From positions 1-19,565 of the forward strand of contig DASXJR010000059.1 in assembly GCA_036497285.1 (NCBI GenBank): a stretch of 19,565 nucleotides of DNA, read 5' to 3'. The position numbers were made by a program, and so were the translations under genes. Each line of letters begins with the position of its first letter. The stretch's first letter is position 1. The stretch comes from RYN-133 sp036497285 (lineage in GTDB: Bacteria > Actinomycetota > Actinomycetes > Mycobacteriales > Jatrophihabitantaceae). Below, one piece after another: positions 1 to 6,443 of this stretch. Under the pieces are notes generated by a model, which had not been told where the DNA came from, ran no database searches, and was given only the letters and a program-made list of their open reading frames with translations.

Positions 1-147
1 TGGCGCGAGGCGACCGGCGCGTACGGCGAGCAGGGCTCGTTCCGCTCGGTGGCCGATGTGGTCGACGACGCGTCGCTGCAGAAGGTCCGCTCGTTCAAGA
101 AGCAGATGAAGGCGGCCGCCAAGGCCGAAGCCGCCGGCACCGCCTGA
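1..147 (+). CDS. 3' end of an unidentified protein gene (partial)
   Basis: An open frame enters from the left edge and ends in TGA at 145-147, giving 48 C-terminal residues. The third codon positions are almost all G or C, as in the neighbouring real genes, so I read it as coding. The visible part is polar, with a segment containing G-E-Q-G-S-F-R-S-V-A-D-V-V-D-D, followed by a lysine/alanine-rich tail (F-K-K-Q-M-K-A-A-A-K-A-E). No family can be assigned from this fragment. It converges on trpG; in mycobacteria the gene following trpG is the kinase gene pknB, so this is a synteny difference. The last base of its stop codon is the first base of a large inverted repeat that may end its transcript. 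Confidence 0.7.
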   Translation, partial: WREATGAYGEQGSFRSVADVVDDASLQKVRSFKKQMKAAAKAEAAGTA

Positions 148-213
148 CAGTGGTCAGTTCGGACGCACAGTGGTCAGTTGGAACTGACCACTGTCGTCGT
201 AACTGACCACTGT
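147..213. repeat. Fourfold 13-bp inverted/direct repeat, possible bidirectional terminator or mobile-element remnant
   Basis: The 13-mer ACAGTGGTCAGTT occurs at 147-159 and 167-179, and its exact reverse complement AACTGACCACTGT at 182-194 and 201-213. The inner pair forms a perfect palindrome around GG (180-181); the outer pair can pair around it, so about 67 bp could fold into one long interrupted hairpin or cruciform. The heptamer CGGACGC lies both inside (160-166) and just after the array (215-221). The array fills the gap between two convergent genes, which suits a bidirectional terminator, but there is no T tract and four identical arms exceed what a terminator needs. A dispersed palindromic repeat or a transposon-end remnant is the alternative. 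Confidence 0.85.
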
Positions 214-229
214 CCGGACGCGCGAGCGC

Positions 230-886
230 TCAGGCGACCGCGAAGGCGCCCGCGCGCATGGCGTCGACCTCCCTCGCGAGCGCGTCGACCACCGCGTCGG
301 ACACGGCAGCCCCGCACCGGGCGAGCCAGTTCGCGACCATCCGGTGCCCGCCCTGGGTGAGCACCGACTCGGGGTGGAACTGCACGCCGTCGATGGGCAG
401 CGACTCGTGTCGCAGCCCCATGACCACCCCGGACTCGGTCTGCGCGGTCACCACGATCTCGGCCGGCAGCGTGTCGCGTTCCACCGCGAGCGAGTGGTAG
501 CGCGTCGCGACGAACGGCGAGGGCAGTCCGGCGAGCACGCCCGTCCCGTCGTGGAAAACCTCGGACGTCTTGCCGTGTAGCAGTTCCGGCGCACGCACCA
601 CCGGCGCGCCGAACACGGCACCGATCGCCTGATGCCCCAGGCACACGCCGAACAACGGCATCGCCCGCACAGCGCAGGCCTCGACGAAGTCCATCGACGA
701 ACCCGCGTCCTGCGGGGTCCCGGGCCCGGGGGAGAGGAGCACGCCGTCGACCGCCAACTCGTCCAGCTCGGACGGGGTGACGGCATCGTTGCGACGCACC
801 TCGACCTCGGCGCCGAGCTGGCCCAGGTACTGGACGAGGTTGTAGACGAAGCTGTCGTAGTTGTCGAGGACCAGAATGCGCGTCAC
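230..886 (-). CDS. trpG: Anthranilate / aminodeoxychorismate synthase glutaminase subunit (TrpG/PabA type)
   Basis: A class I glutamine amidotransferase of 218 residues that releases ammonia from glutamine for a chorismate-using partner (TrpE or PabB) in tryptophan or folate synthesis; it acts in the cytoplasm. The N-terminus I-L-V-L-D-N-Y-D-S-F is typical. The oxyanion segment is S-P-G-P-G-T at 52-57, the nucleophile Cys82 lies in G-V-C-L-G-H-Q, and the other triad residues are His171 and Glu173 in Q-F-H-P-E-S. I chose the GTG at 886 because GGGTGAG lies seven bases upstream and the protein then begins like its relatives; an in-frame GTG at 898 would add four residues. The start lies one base after the stop of the 54-residue gene, so translation is probably coupled. 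It is the last gene of the DUF881-sortase operon, matching the place of mycobacterial trpG. Which synthase it serves cannot be decided here. Confidence 0.95.
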   Translation of the reverse strand: MTRILVLDNYDSFVYNLVQYLGQLGAEVEVRRNDAVTPSELDELAVDGVLLSPGPGTPQDAGSSMDFVEACAVRAMPLFGVCLGHQAIGAVFGAPVVRAPELLHGKTSEVFHDGTGVLAGLPSPFVATRYHSLAVERDTLPAEIVVTAQTESGVVMGLRHESLPIDGVQFHPESVLTQGGHRMVANWLARCGAAVSDAVVDALAREVDAMRAGAFAVA

Positions 887-887
887 G

Positions 888-1052
888 CTATTTCTCACCC
901 GGCACGGTGACCTGGCTGATCGGCAGGTGCGGCTCGATCCACGGGAAGATCACGAAGAACAGCAGCGCGGTGACCGCAAGGAACAGCACCAGCACCTGAG
1001 CCAGCTTGATACCGAGGTTGCCCGGCAGGTGACGCCAGATCCAGACGTACAT
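888..1052 (-). CDS. 54-residue single-pass membrane protein between the sortase gene and trpG
   Basis: ATG at 1052 to TAG at 888-890 gives a 54-residue protein starting M-Y-V-W-I-W-R-H-L-P-G-N. Residues about 16-37 form one strongly hydrophobic segment, followed by F-P-W-I-E-P-H-L-P and a short polar tail, so it looks like a membrane-anchored small protein. Its ATG shares one base with the sortase TGA (TGATG), and trpG begins one base after its stop, which is strong evidence of a translated, coupled gene. From memory, small proteins of this shape follow class E sortase genes in other actinomycetes, but I cannot verify a family name. Function unknown; an accessory role at the membrane with the sortase is an inference from position only. 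Confidence 0.85.
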   Translation of the reverse strand: MYVWIWRHLPGNLGIKLAQVLVLFLAVTALLFFVIFPWIEPHLPISQVTVPGEK

Positions 1053-1873
1053 CAGGCCCCCTGACCGCTGTAGATCGCGACGATGGATGCGGGCATCGTC
1101 AGCCCGTGCGCGGGCACGGTCTGCGCCAAGGTCGCGTGCACGATCATCCGCTGCGTCGCGGTGAACTTCGGATGGCAGGTGGTCATCGTCAGCCGCGCCT
1201 TTTTCGGGATCGCGCCGGGATGGTCGGGCACCGGGTCGAGCACGTCGCCGTCGCTCGGGTCGACGATCTCGCGCCCCGGCACACCCTGCGCGTCGGTCGC
1301 CGAGATGTCGCCCGGCCGGCCGCCGACCCGGTAGACATACCAGTGCGATTCGGTCTGGACGATCACCGGGTCACCCGGCTGCAGTTGGTCGAGGTTCAGG
1401 AACGGCTCGCCCTTGCCCACCCGGTGCCCCGCGACACCGAAGTTCCCGATCTGCCCCGGTAGCGCTGTGGAGATGTAGTGGCCCGGACCCTTCTCGAGGT
1501 CGGCGTCGCTCGTGCCCTGGACGATCGCGTAGCCGAAGTCGCGGCCTAGCCGCGGTATGTAGAGGTAGGCGATGCCCTTGCCCTCGGGCAGCGACGGCGT
1601 CGACTGTCCGGGCAGCGGCAACAACGGGTCCTCGCCGTCGGTGTGCTGCCACTCCTGCTTCAACGCCGTCTTCACCTGCGCCTGGGCGCGGTCGGCGAAG
1701 TAGTTCGTCACGTACACCTCGTAAACGACGAACAGCAGGACGATCACACCGGCGGTGATCAACATCTGGCCCACGCCGCGCAGCAGCCACCGCACCCGAT
1801 CAACCCACGGAGTCGGGCGTCGGTGCGACTGCGGATCGGCCAGCTCGCCGGAGCTGTCCACCGTGTCGACCAT
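1052..1873 (-). CDS. Class E sortase
   Basis: A membrane-bound cysteine transpeptidase of 273 residues that links surface proteins to peptidoglycan; class E enzymes of actinomycetes typically recognise LAXTG-like signals. A cytoplasmic N-terminus is followed by one membrane segment (about 36-58), a linker, and the sortase domain from about residue 97. The catalytic set is visible: His150 in V-A-G-H-R, Cys233 in L-T-M-T-T-C-H-P and Arg242. The ATG at 1873 follows GAGGACCTG as ribosome site and lies seven bases after the DUF881 stop. The frame is open further upstream, but that part overlaps the DUF881 gene and is not protein-like. No sortase substrate is encoded in this window, so it is probably a housekeeping enzyme with scattered substrates. 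Confidence 0.94.
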   Translation of the reverse strand: MVDTVDSSGELADPQSHRRPTPWVDRVRWLLRGVGQMLITAGVIVLLFVVYEVYVTNYFADRAQAQVKTALKQEWQHTDGEDPLLPLPGQSTPSLPEGKGIAYLYIPRLGRDFGYAIVQGTSDADLEKGPGHYISTALPGQIGNFGVAGHRVGKGEPFLNLDQLQPGDPVIVQTESHWYVYRVGGRPGDISATDAQGVPGREIVDPSDGDVLDPVPDHPGAIPKKARLTMTTCHPKFTATQRMIVHATLAQTVPAHGLTMPASIVAIYSGQGA

Positions 1874-1880
1874 CAGGTCC

Positions 1881-2606
1881 TCATCTCGCCACTCGCGCGT
1901 ACCGCAGCCCGATCGATCCCGTGTAGGCCGGAACTTCCACATCGGTCGGTTCGATGGTGAACCCGAGCCCGTAGTAACCGGCCGCCTGCACGAACAGCTT
2001 GACGCCCGGCGACTGATCAAGTGCTGAAGCCATTGTCCGGGCCGGTCCGATCGCCGCAACCCTGAACGGCGGCGAGAACACCTCGCCGTTGAGCAGCAGC
2101 GTGTTGCCGACGCAGCGCACCGCGCTGGTTGCGATGACCCGCTGGCCGGCGATGCTCATGGCCTCGGCACCGCCCGCCCACAGCGCGTTGACCACGGCCT
2201 GCAGGTCGCTCTGATGCACCACGAGCTGGTTGGGGTCGACGCCGGCCGTGGCCGGCGAGGATTGCGCGTCGTTGAGGATCACGACGAGCCCGGGTCCGTG
2301 CAGCGCGGTCAACCCGCCCGGTTCGCGCAGCGGTGCAGCTCTGTTCTGCAGCGCGGCGACGTCGCTGTCAGTGCGGCCCGCGGCTCTCGTCGCGGCGCTC
2401 ACCTGCCGCTGCAGCGCGGCGTACTCCGCGTCCTGGGCACGTACCTTGGCCTCGGCCGAGCGCACCAGGTCGCGCAGGTTCGCCGTCCCGGGCGGACGCA
2501 GGTCGGTGCCGCGCGAGTCGCGGGCGCTGGCCGCGAAACCGAATCCGGCGACCAGGCATACGACCGGCACGAGCGCGCGCCATCCCGGGCGCGAGGTCAG
2601 GCGCAT
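1881..2606 (-). CDS. DUF881 family membrane-anchored protein
   Basis: A 241-residue protein with an N-terminal membrane anchor (about 11-27), a heptad-like helical stretch rich in Ala, Gln and Glu (about 44-75), and a DUF881 domain containing G-P-G-L-V-V-I-L-N-D and Q-S-D-L-Q-A-V-V-N-A-L-W-A-G-G-A-E-A. The family is widespread in actinomycetes and Firmicutes, near division and envelope genes; its biochemical role is not established. ATG 2606 is preceded by GGGAG, while the longer open frame upstream runs into the crgA control region. It heads the operon with the sortase, the small membrane peptide and trpG, and diverges from crgA. The same gene lies between crgA and trpG in mycobacteria. Confidence 0.92.
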   Translation of the reverse strand: MRLTSRPGWRALVPVVCLVAGFGFAASARDSRGTDLRPPGTANLRDLVRSAEAKVRAQDAEYAALQRQVSAATRAAGRTDSDVAALQNRAAPLREPGGLTALHGPGLVVILNDAQSSPATAGVDPNQLVVHQSDLQAVVNALWAGGAEAMSIAGQRVIATSAVRCVGNTLLLNGEVFSPPFRVAAIGPARTMASALDQSPGVKLFVQAAGYYGLGFTIEPTDVEVPAYTGSIGLRYARVAR

Positions 2607-2722
2607 TACATCCACTCCCTGTGCGCGGCATCGGCAGGACGGGCGTTGCCTCGGGTCGCCGTCTACGCTAACCCCTACAAGCCACCCGTCCCGCCCGTCG
2701 GGCACGTTCGCAGGAGTAGTCA
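2607..2722. promoter_or_regulatory. Divergent promoter region of the DUF881 operon and crgA
   Basis: These 116 bp lie between two divergent genes, so promoters for both should lie here. On the + strand TACGCT at 2664-2669 fits the actinobacterial -10 pattern TANNNT; on the - strand TAGCGT overlaps the same bases. No convincing -35 is found for either at normal spacing. AGGAG at 2712-2716 is the crgA ribosome site. Confidence 0.4.
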
Positions 2723-2998
2723 GTGCCGAAGTCCAAGGTCCGTAAGAAGCCGGAGACGGCGGCCCGGCCGCAGTCGCTGTCGGGCGCCCGGACGACCAAG
2801 ACGATCGCGCCGAGCCCGAGCTGGTATCCGATCACGATGGTCGTTGTCCTGCTGCTGGGCCTGGCCTATCTGGTCACGTACTACCTCACCAACAGCGGCA
2901 GCGGCGTGCCGGTCATGGAAGACCTCGGAGCGTGGAACTTCGCCGTCGGCTTCGGCGTGATGATGCTCGGCCTGATCATGGCGGTCCGCTGGCGGTGA
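2723..2998 (+). CDS. crgA: Cell division protein CrgA
   Basis: A 91-residue protein with two membrane segments (about 35-56 and 71-89) joined by a short outer loop with G-V-P-V-M-E-D-L-G-A-W-N-F, the pattern of CrgA. The N-terminus is basic (M-P-K-S-K-V-R-K-K-P) and cytoplasmic. CrgA is part of the actinobacterial divisome, where it binds FtsZ and septal peptidoglycan proteins and tunes septum formation. The GTG start at 2723 has AGGAG six bases upstream. Its position between a DUF881 gene and a PH-domain gene is the usual one near the origin. The length is normal and nothing is missing. Confidence 0.96.
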   Translation: MPKSKVRKKPETAARPQSLSGARTTKTIAPSPSWYPITMVVVLLLGLAYLVTYYLTNSGSGVPVMEDLGAWNFAVGFGVMMLGLIMAVRWR

Positions 2999-3019
2999 GC
3001 GATCTGCCCCTGCGGCAGC

Positions 3020-3094
3020 CCGTCCACAACGTTTTCCACGCCTGTGATTACACGGCTGTAGTTCATCCCCAGCTGGGGACAACTCTGTGGATAC
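3020..3094. promoter_or_regulatory. Cluster of DnaA-box-like 9-mers before the PH-domain gene
   Basis: Four near matches to the DnaA box (TTATCCACA or TTGTCCACA) lie within 75 bp: CCGTCCACA 3020-3028 (7/9), TTTTCCACG 3032-3040 (7/9), and on the other strand TGGGGACAA 3074-3082 (8/9) and TGTGGATAC 3086-3094 (8/9). TGGGGACAA is identical to a motif in the oriC region at 17142-17150. The last motif overlaps the proposed GTG start of the next gene. The matches were counted by eye. Confidence 0.45.
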
Positions 3095-3515
3095 CGTGAC
3101 CGAGCCGACCCGCGCGCCCGTCGTCCGGTTCGCTCCCGACCGGCGGCTGACGGCCGCCGCCGGCGTCGGCGCGCTGATGGCGTTGGTGCTGAGCCTGACC
3201 ACGTCCGATCTCGCCGGCCGGCTGCTGTGGGCGGGCGCCGCTCTCGTCCTCATCGCATATGTCGTCACCGACGTGATCTGGTCCCCGCGGCTGACGGCCG
3301 ATGCGACCGGTTTGCGGATCCGCTCGCCGTTCGCGCGCGCCGACCTGCGTTGGGACGAGGTCGACTCGATCACCGCCGATGTGCGGTCGCGTTACGGCGT
3401 GCGCAGCAGCACTCTCGAGGTCGACGCCGGCAGCCTGCTCGTGGTGTTCAGCAGGCGCAGCCTCGGAGCCGACCCGGAGACCGTCGCCGGGCTCGTCCAG
3501 GCCATGCAGCCCTGA
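3087..3515 (+). CDS. PH-domain (bacterial YdbT/Rv0010c-like) membrane protein
   Basis: A 142-residue protein: a short cytoplasmic tail, two membrane segments (about 22-40 and 45-63), then a cytoplasmic domain with the bacterial PH pattern, including L-T-A-D-A-T-G-L-R-I-R-S-P-F and W-D-E-V-D-S-I. Such proteins sit next to crgA in mycobacteria and many other actinomycetes; their role is unknown. The start is uncertain: GTG 3087 has only a weak GGGGAC upstream, and GTG 3096 is an in-frame alternative that removes three residues. The gene converges on the rhomboid gene with only three bases between the stop codons, so the two 3' ends must overlap in transcription or share a terminator within coding sequence. 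Confidence 0.85.
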   Translation: MDTVTEPTRAPVVRFAPDRRLTAAAGVGALMALVLSLTTSDLAGRLLWAGAALVLIAYVVTDVIWSPRLTADATGLRIRSPFARADLRWDEVDSITADVRSRYGVRSSTLEVDAGSLLVVFSRRSLGADPETVAGLVQAMQP

Positions 3516-3518
3516 GGC

Positions 3519-4379
3519 TCAGAGGTTCCCGGTCGCCGTGCGCACGACGACGATGAGCACGATCAGCAGCAGCAACGCACCGAGCCCGGCGAGTTGTACA
3601 CGGTCCGGCAGCCGTCGGCGCCATGTCGGCCAGCCGCCGATCGCGAGCCCGGCCAGCGCGCCGGTGACGAAGCCGCCGATGTGGCCCAGCCGCGAGATCC
3701 CCGCCACCGAGAACGTGAATACGAAGTTCACCACGATGATGCCGACGAGGTACTGCAGATCGAGGTTGAGCCGGCGGACGAGCGTGAGGCACGCGCCGAG
3801 CAGGCCGAACAACGCGCCCGACGCTCCGACAACCGGAACCAGCGCGGACCCGAACGCGTACACCGCCGCCGAACCGCCCAGCGCCGACACCAGGTACACC
3901 AGGGTGTAGCGCCACCAGCCGATTTCGCGCTCGAGGTACGGACCGACGAAGCCCAGCGAGATCATGTTCACCGCGATGTGCAGCACGTTCGCGTGCAGGA
4001 ACGCCGACGTGATCAGCCGGTAGTACTGGTCGGCGTGGAAGACGGCGTACGGCTGCAGCTGCCAGTCCTGGAACAGCTGCGAGTACTCCGGATGGTTCAA
4101 CCCGTGCTTGGACGGCAGCGCCGTGCCGAGATACGCCGCCACGTTGAGCACCAGGAGAGTGATCGTGACGTACGGCGGCGAGTCGCGCAGCACGGCACCG
4201 ACCGAGTTGCGCACCGGCCGCTGACTGCTCCGGCTCAGTGCCACGTCGTCCGGGCACTGGAAGCCGACCGAGGCGGGGCGCATGCAATCGGGGCAGATCG
4301 GGCGATCGCACCGGATGCAGCGCACGCCGGCTTCACGGTTCGGATGCCGGTAACAGTGCGCGACCCCGCCGTCGGTCAT
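3519..4379 (-). CDS. Rhomboid family intramembrane serine protease with N-terminal zinc finger
   Basis: A 286-residue protein that cleaves membrane proteins within the lipid bilayer. Residues 9-42 form a B-box-like zinc-binding module (Cys9, His12, Cys21, Cys24, Cys29, Cys32, Cys42), common in actinobacterial rhomboids. Six or seven membrane segments follow. The catalytic pair is Ser187 in G-A-S-G-A and His233 in L-G-H-I-G-G; the helix-2 H-x-x-x-N pattern is His134 and Asn138. The ATG at 4379 follows GAGGA about ten bases upstream and lies 13 bases after the ppiA stop, so the two genes probably form one transcript. The substrate cannot be read from the sequence. Confidence 0.94.
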   Translation of the reverse strand: MTDGGVAHCYRHPNREAGVRCIRCDRPICPDCMRPASVGFQCPDDVALSRSSQRPVRNSVGAVLRDSPPYVTITLLVLNVAAYLGTALPSKHGLNHPEYSQLFQDWQLQPYAVFHADQYYRLITSAFLHANVLHIAVNMISLGFVGPYLEREIGWWRYTLVYLVSALGGSAAVYAFGSALVPVVGASGALFGLLGACLTLVRRLNLDLQYLVGIIVVNFVFTFSVAGISRLGHIGGFVTGALAGLAIGGWPTWRRRLPDRVQLAGLGALLLLIVLIVVVRTATGNL

Positions 4380-4392
4380 GCAGGACGGTTCC

Positions 4393-4920
4393 TCACTCGA
4401 CGGTCACGGACTCGATCGTGACCGGCGTGGTGGGACGGTCGCGACGGTCGGTCGCGGTGTTGGCGATCGCATCGACGACAGCGCGGCTGTCGGCGTCGGC
4501 GACCTCGCCGAAGATCGTGTGTTTGCGGTTGAGGTGTGGCGTACGGCCGACGGTGATGAAGAACTGCGAGCCGTTGGTGTTCGGCCCCGAGTTGGCCATC
4601 GCCAGAAGATAGGGACGGTCGAAGCTGAGCTCGGGGTGGAATTCGTCGGCGAACTTGTAGCCCGGGTCGCCGTAACCCTCACCCAAGGGGTCGCCGCCCT
4701 GGATCATGAAGCCGGCGATCACGCGGTGGAACACCGTGCCGCTGTACAGGGGATCGGTGCTCTTCGAGCCGGTACCGGGATGGGTCCATTCGCGGGCGCC
4801 GGTCGCCAGCTCGACGAAGTTGGCGACGGTCTTCGGCGCCTGGTGGCCGTAGAGCTGCACCGAGATGTCACCGGCGCTCGTGTGCAGCGTGGCCTTCTGG
4901 GTGGACATCGGGGCGCTCAT
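4393..4920 (-). CDS. ppiA: Peptidyl-prolyl cis-trans isomerase, cyclophilin type
   Basis: A single-domain cytoplasmic cyclophilin of 175 residues that speeds proline isomerisation in folding proteins. The active site is intact: F-H-R at 64-66 with catalytic Arg66, Q74 in M-I-Q-G-G, and S-Q-F-F at 118-121. The position of the cyclosporin-contacting Trp of human CypA is His129 here, so drug binding may be weaker. No signal peptide is seen. ATG 4920 follows AGGAG at suitable spacing; the open frame continues upstream but crosses the divergent neighbour. The place beside the cwsA-like gene matches mycobacterial ppiA, although the gene's orientation relative to gyrase is conserved while murT-gatD has been added between them. 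Confidence 0.95.
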   Translation of the reverse strand: MSAPMSTQKATLHTSAGDISVQLYGHQAPKTVANFVELATGAREWTHPGTGSKSTDPLYSGTVFHRVIAGFMIQGGDPLGEGYGDPGYKFADEFHPELSFDRPYLLAMANSGPNTNGSQFFITVGRTPHLNRKHTIFGEVADADSRAVVDAIANTATDRRDRPTTPVTIESVTVE

Positions 4921-5111
4921 TGTCGTGGCTCCTGACGGGTAGACGATTTCTGGACGGACGTTCATCCTGCCATGCAGGCCTGACTGGTAACCGCGTCCCG
5001 ATAACGGGTAGGTGATTGATCGATATGCCTGAAACCTACGCAGATGCGCTAGACAGAGCACAGGAGTCGTCGTCAGAGGCTCCGAAGGCTCGCACGACCG
5101 AGGAGCGATTG

Positions 5112-5672
5112 ATGGCCAGAACCGATGTCGCCGATGTCCGAGACACCGTGAAGAACACCGCCTCGACCGCTTTGGACAACGCCAAGGCGCAAGCTTCGTC
5201 AGCCGGCGCTGGCCTTGCTGCCGCGGCGAAGCCGACGCTGGACCGCGCGGCGGCGCAGGGCCGCATCGCGCGCGAGCAGGCACGGGCCCGCGCGAAGGAA
5301 CTTGCCGAAGAGGCCGCCGCGCAGGGACGCAAGGCGCGCAAGCAGGCGAAGAAGCGGGCCAAGGAGCTTGCCGACGAGGCAGCCAAGTCCGCACGCAAGC
5401 GGGCGAAGAAGGCACGCAAGCGAGCGGACAAGGTCACCGCGAAGGCGAACAAGAACGCGCGCAGGCACGCCCGCGAGCTCAGCGTCGCCGTTCAGGGTCG
5501 TAAGCCGCACCGCGGCCGCCGCACGGTGGCCGTGCTCGGCGGGCTCGCCCTCGGTGGCGTGGTGGTCACCACCGTGATCAAGCGCAAGGCTGCCGGTGCC
5601 GATCCGTACCCGCCGTCGCCGACTGCGGATACCGGTTCGGGCCTGCCCGGCGACCCGCCCCCGACCAGCTGA
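5112..5672 (+). CDS. Lys/Arg/Ala-rich helical protein with C-terminal membrane anchor, CwsA-like by position and layout
   Basis: A 186-residue protein. Residues 50-125 are a highly basic alanine-rich helix with a 22-residue repeat (A-K-E-L-A at 61 and again at 83), like amphipathic 11-mer repeat helices. One hydrophobic segment (about 138-156) is followed by a Pro-rich tail ending P-P-P-T-S. Mycobacterial CwsA (Rv0008c), a cell-wall and polarity protein, also has a helical part, a C-terminal anchor and a Pro-rich tail, and also lies divergent from ppiA near gyrA. Sequence identity is not obvious, so homology is an inference. I prefer ATG 5112, with AGGAG six bases upstream; starts at 5025 (ATG) or 5016 (TTG) would add 29 or 32 residues with poor third-position GC. 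A histone-like DNA-binding role of the basic helix is an alternative. Confidence 0.8.
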   Translation: MARTDVADVRDTVKNTASTALDNAKAQASSAGAGLAAAAKPTLDRAAAQGRIAREQARARAKELAEEAAAQGRKARKQAKKRAKELADEAAKSARKRAKKARKRADKVTAKANKNARRHARELSVAVQGRKPHRGRRTVAVLGGLALGGVVVTTVIKRKAAGADPYPPSPTADTGSGLPGDPPPTS

Positions 5673-5677
5673 TCGCA

Positions 5678-5723
5678 ACTTTTGGCGGCGTGACGTGCTA
5701 TTTGACGGCTCGCCGCCAAAAGT
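5678..5723. terminator. Bidirectional terminator-like hairpin between convergent genes
   Basis: ACTTTTGGCGGCG at 5678-5690 pairs perfectly with CGCCGCCAAAAGT at 5711-5723, a 13-bp stem with a 20-base loop. It fills the 54-bp gap between the stop of the CwsA-like gene (5672) and the stop of gatD (5727). The A/T run in the base of the stem can serve as a short U tract for either transcript. Confidence 0.7.
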
Positions 5724-5726
5724 GAG

Positions 5727-6443
5727 CTAACGGGGTCGGCCGACCGCGACCTTCGCGGCCTGCTCGGCCAGTTCGTCGTCCAGCGGTTCGAGCTCGGCAG
5801 GCAGACCACGGCGCAGCAGTGCGCGAAGTAGCAGGTTGTCGGCGAAGCGCGGACTCTTTGCGAGCACCGGTCCGTGCAGGTAGGTGCCGACGACGTTGCC
5901 ACGCACGGCGCCCTCGGTGCGGTCGATGCCGTTGTTGCCGCGCCCGGTCTGTGTGCGTCCGAGCGGCGCCACGCCCGCACCGAGCTCGGTCAGCCCGCTG
6001 TGGTTCTCGTACCCGACGAGCCGCCCCGCCTCGGGGGTGTCGACGAAGTTGTTGCCGATCAACCGTTCCGGTTTGCCGCGCGTGATGACGTCGAGGACCC
6101 CGACACCCTTGATCGAGCGGCCTTCCTGCGTGATGAACTCGTGGCCGAGCATCTGATAGGTGCCGCAGATGGTGAGCATGACGACCCCGTCGTCGGCCAT
6201 CGCGCGCAGCTCCGGCCCCCGTGTCGCGAAGTCGGCGCCGATCTCGCCCTGGGCCGCGTCCTGGCCGCCGCCGCCGAGCAGGATGTCCGTGTCGCTGGGC
6301 AGTGGGTCTCCGACACTGACCGGGACCACGCGCACCGACATGTGGCGCCAGCGCAGCCGTCGTTCGAGCACGACGACGTTGCCGGTGTCGCCGTAGATGT
6401 TCATCTCGCGCGGGTACAGGTGGACGAGCGTGAGAGTGGTCAT
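5727..6443 (-). CDS. gatD: Lipid II isoglutaminyl synthase, glutaminase subunit GatD
   Basis: A CobB/CobQ-type class I glutamine amidotransferase of 238 residues. With MurT it amidates the alpha-carboxyl of D-glutamate in the lipid II stem peptide to D-isoglutamine, at the inner face of the membrane. The nucleophile is Cys93 in T-I-C-G-T-Y-Q-M-L-G and the catalytic His is His190 in Y-L-H-G-P. Motifs N-I-Y-G-D-T-G-N near the start and G-G-G-G-Q-D at 57-62 are typical. ATG 6443 overlaps the murT stop (ATGA), so the pair is translationally coupled. A longer open frame upstream lies inside murT and is a shadow. The length is normal. Confidence 0.95.
   Translation of the reverse strand: MTTLTLVHLYPREMNIYGDTGNVVVLERRLRWRHMSVRVVPVSVGDPLPSDTDILLGGGGQDAAQGEIGADFATRGPELRAMADDGVVMLTICGTYQMLGHEFITQEGRSIKGVGVLDVITRGKPERLIGNNFVDTPEAGRLVGYENHSGLTELGAGVAPLGRTQTGRGNNGIDRTEGAVRGNVVGTYLHGPVLAKSPRFADNLLLRALLRRGLPAELEPLDDELAEQAAKVAVGRPR

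Noticed and set aside
1883..2059. N-terminal extension of the sortase within the DUF881 gene
   Set aside because: It is an alternative frame of DUF881, and ATG 1873 with its own ribosome site gives a normal sortase N-terminus.
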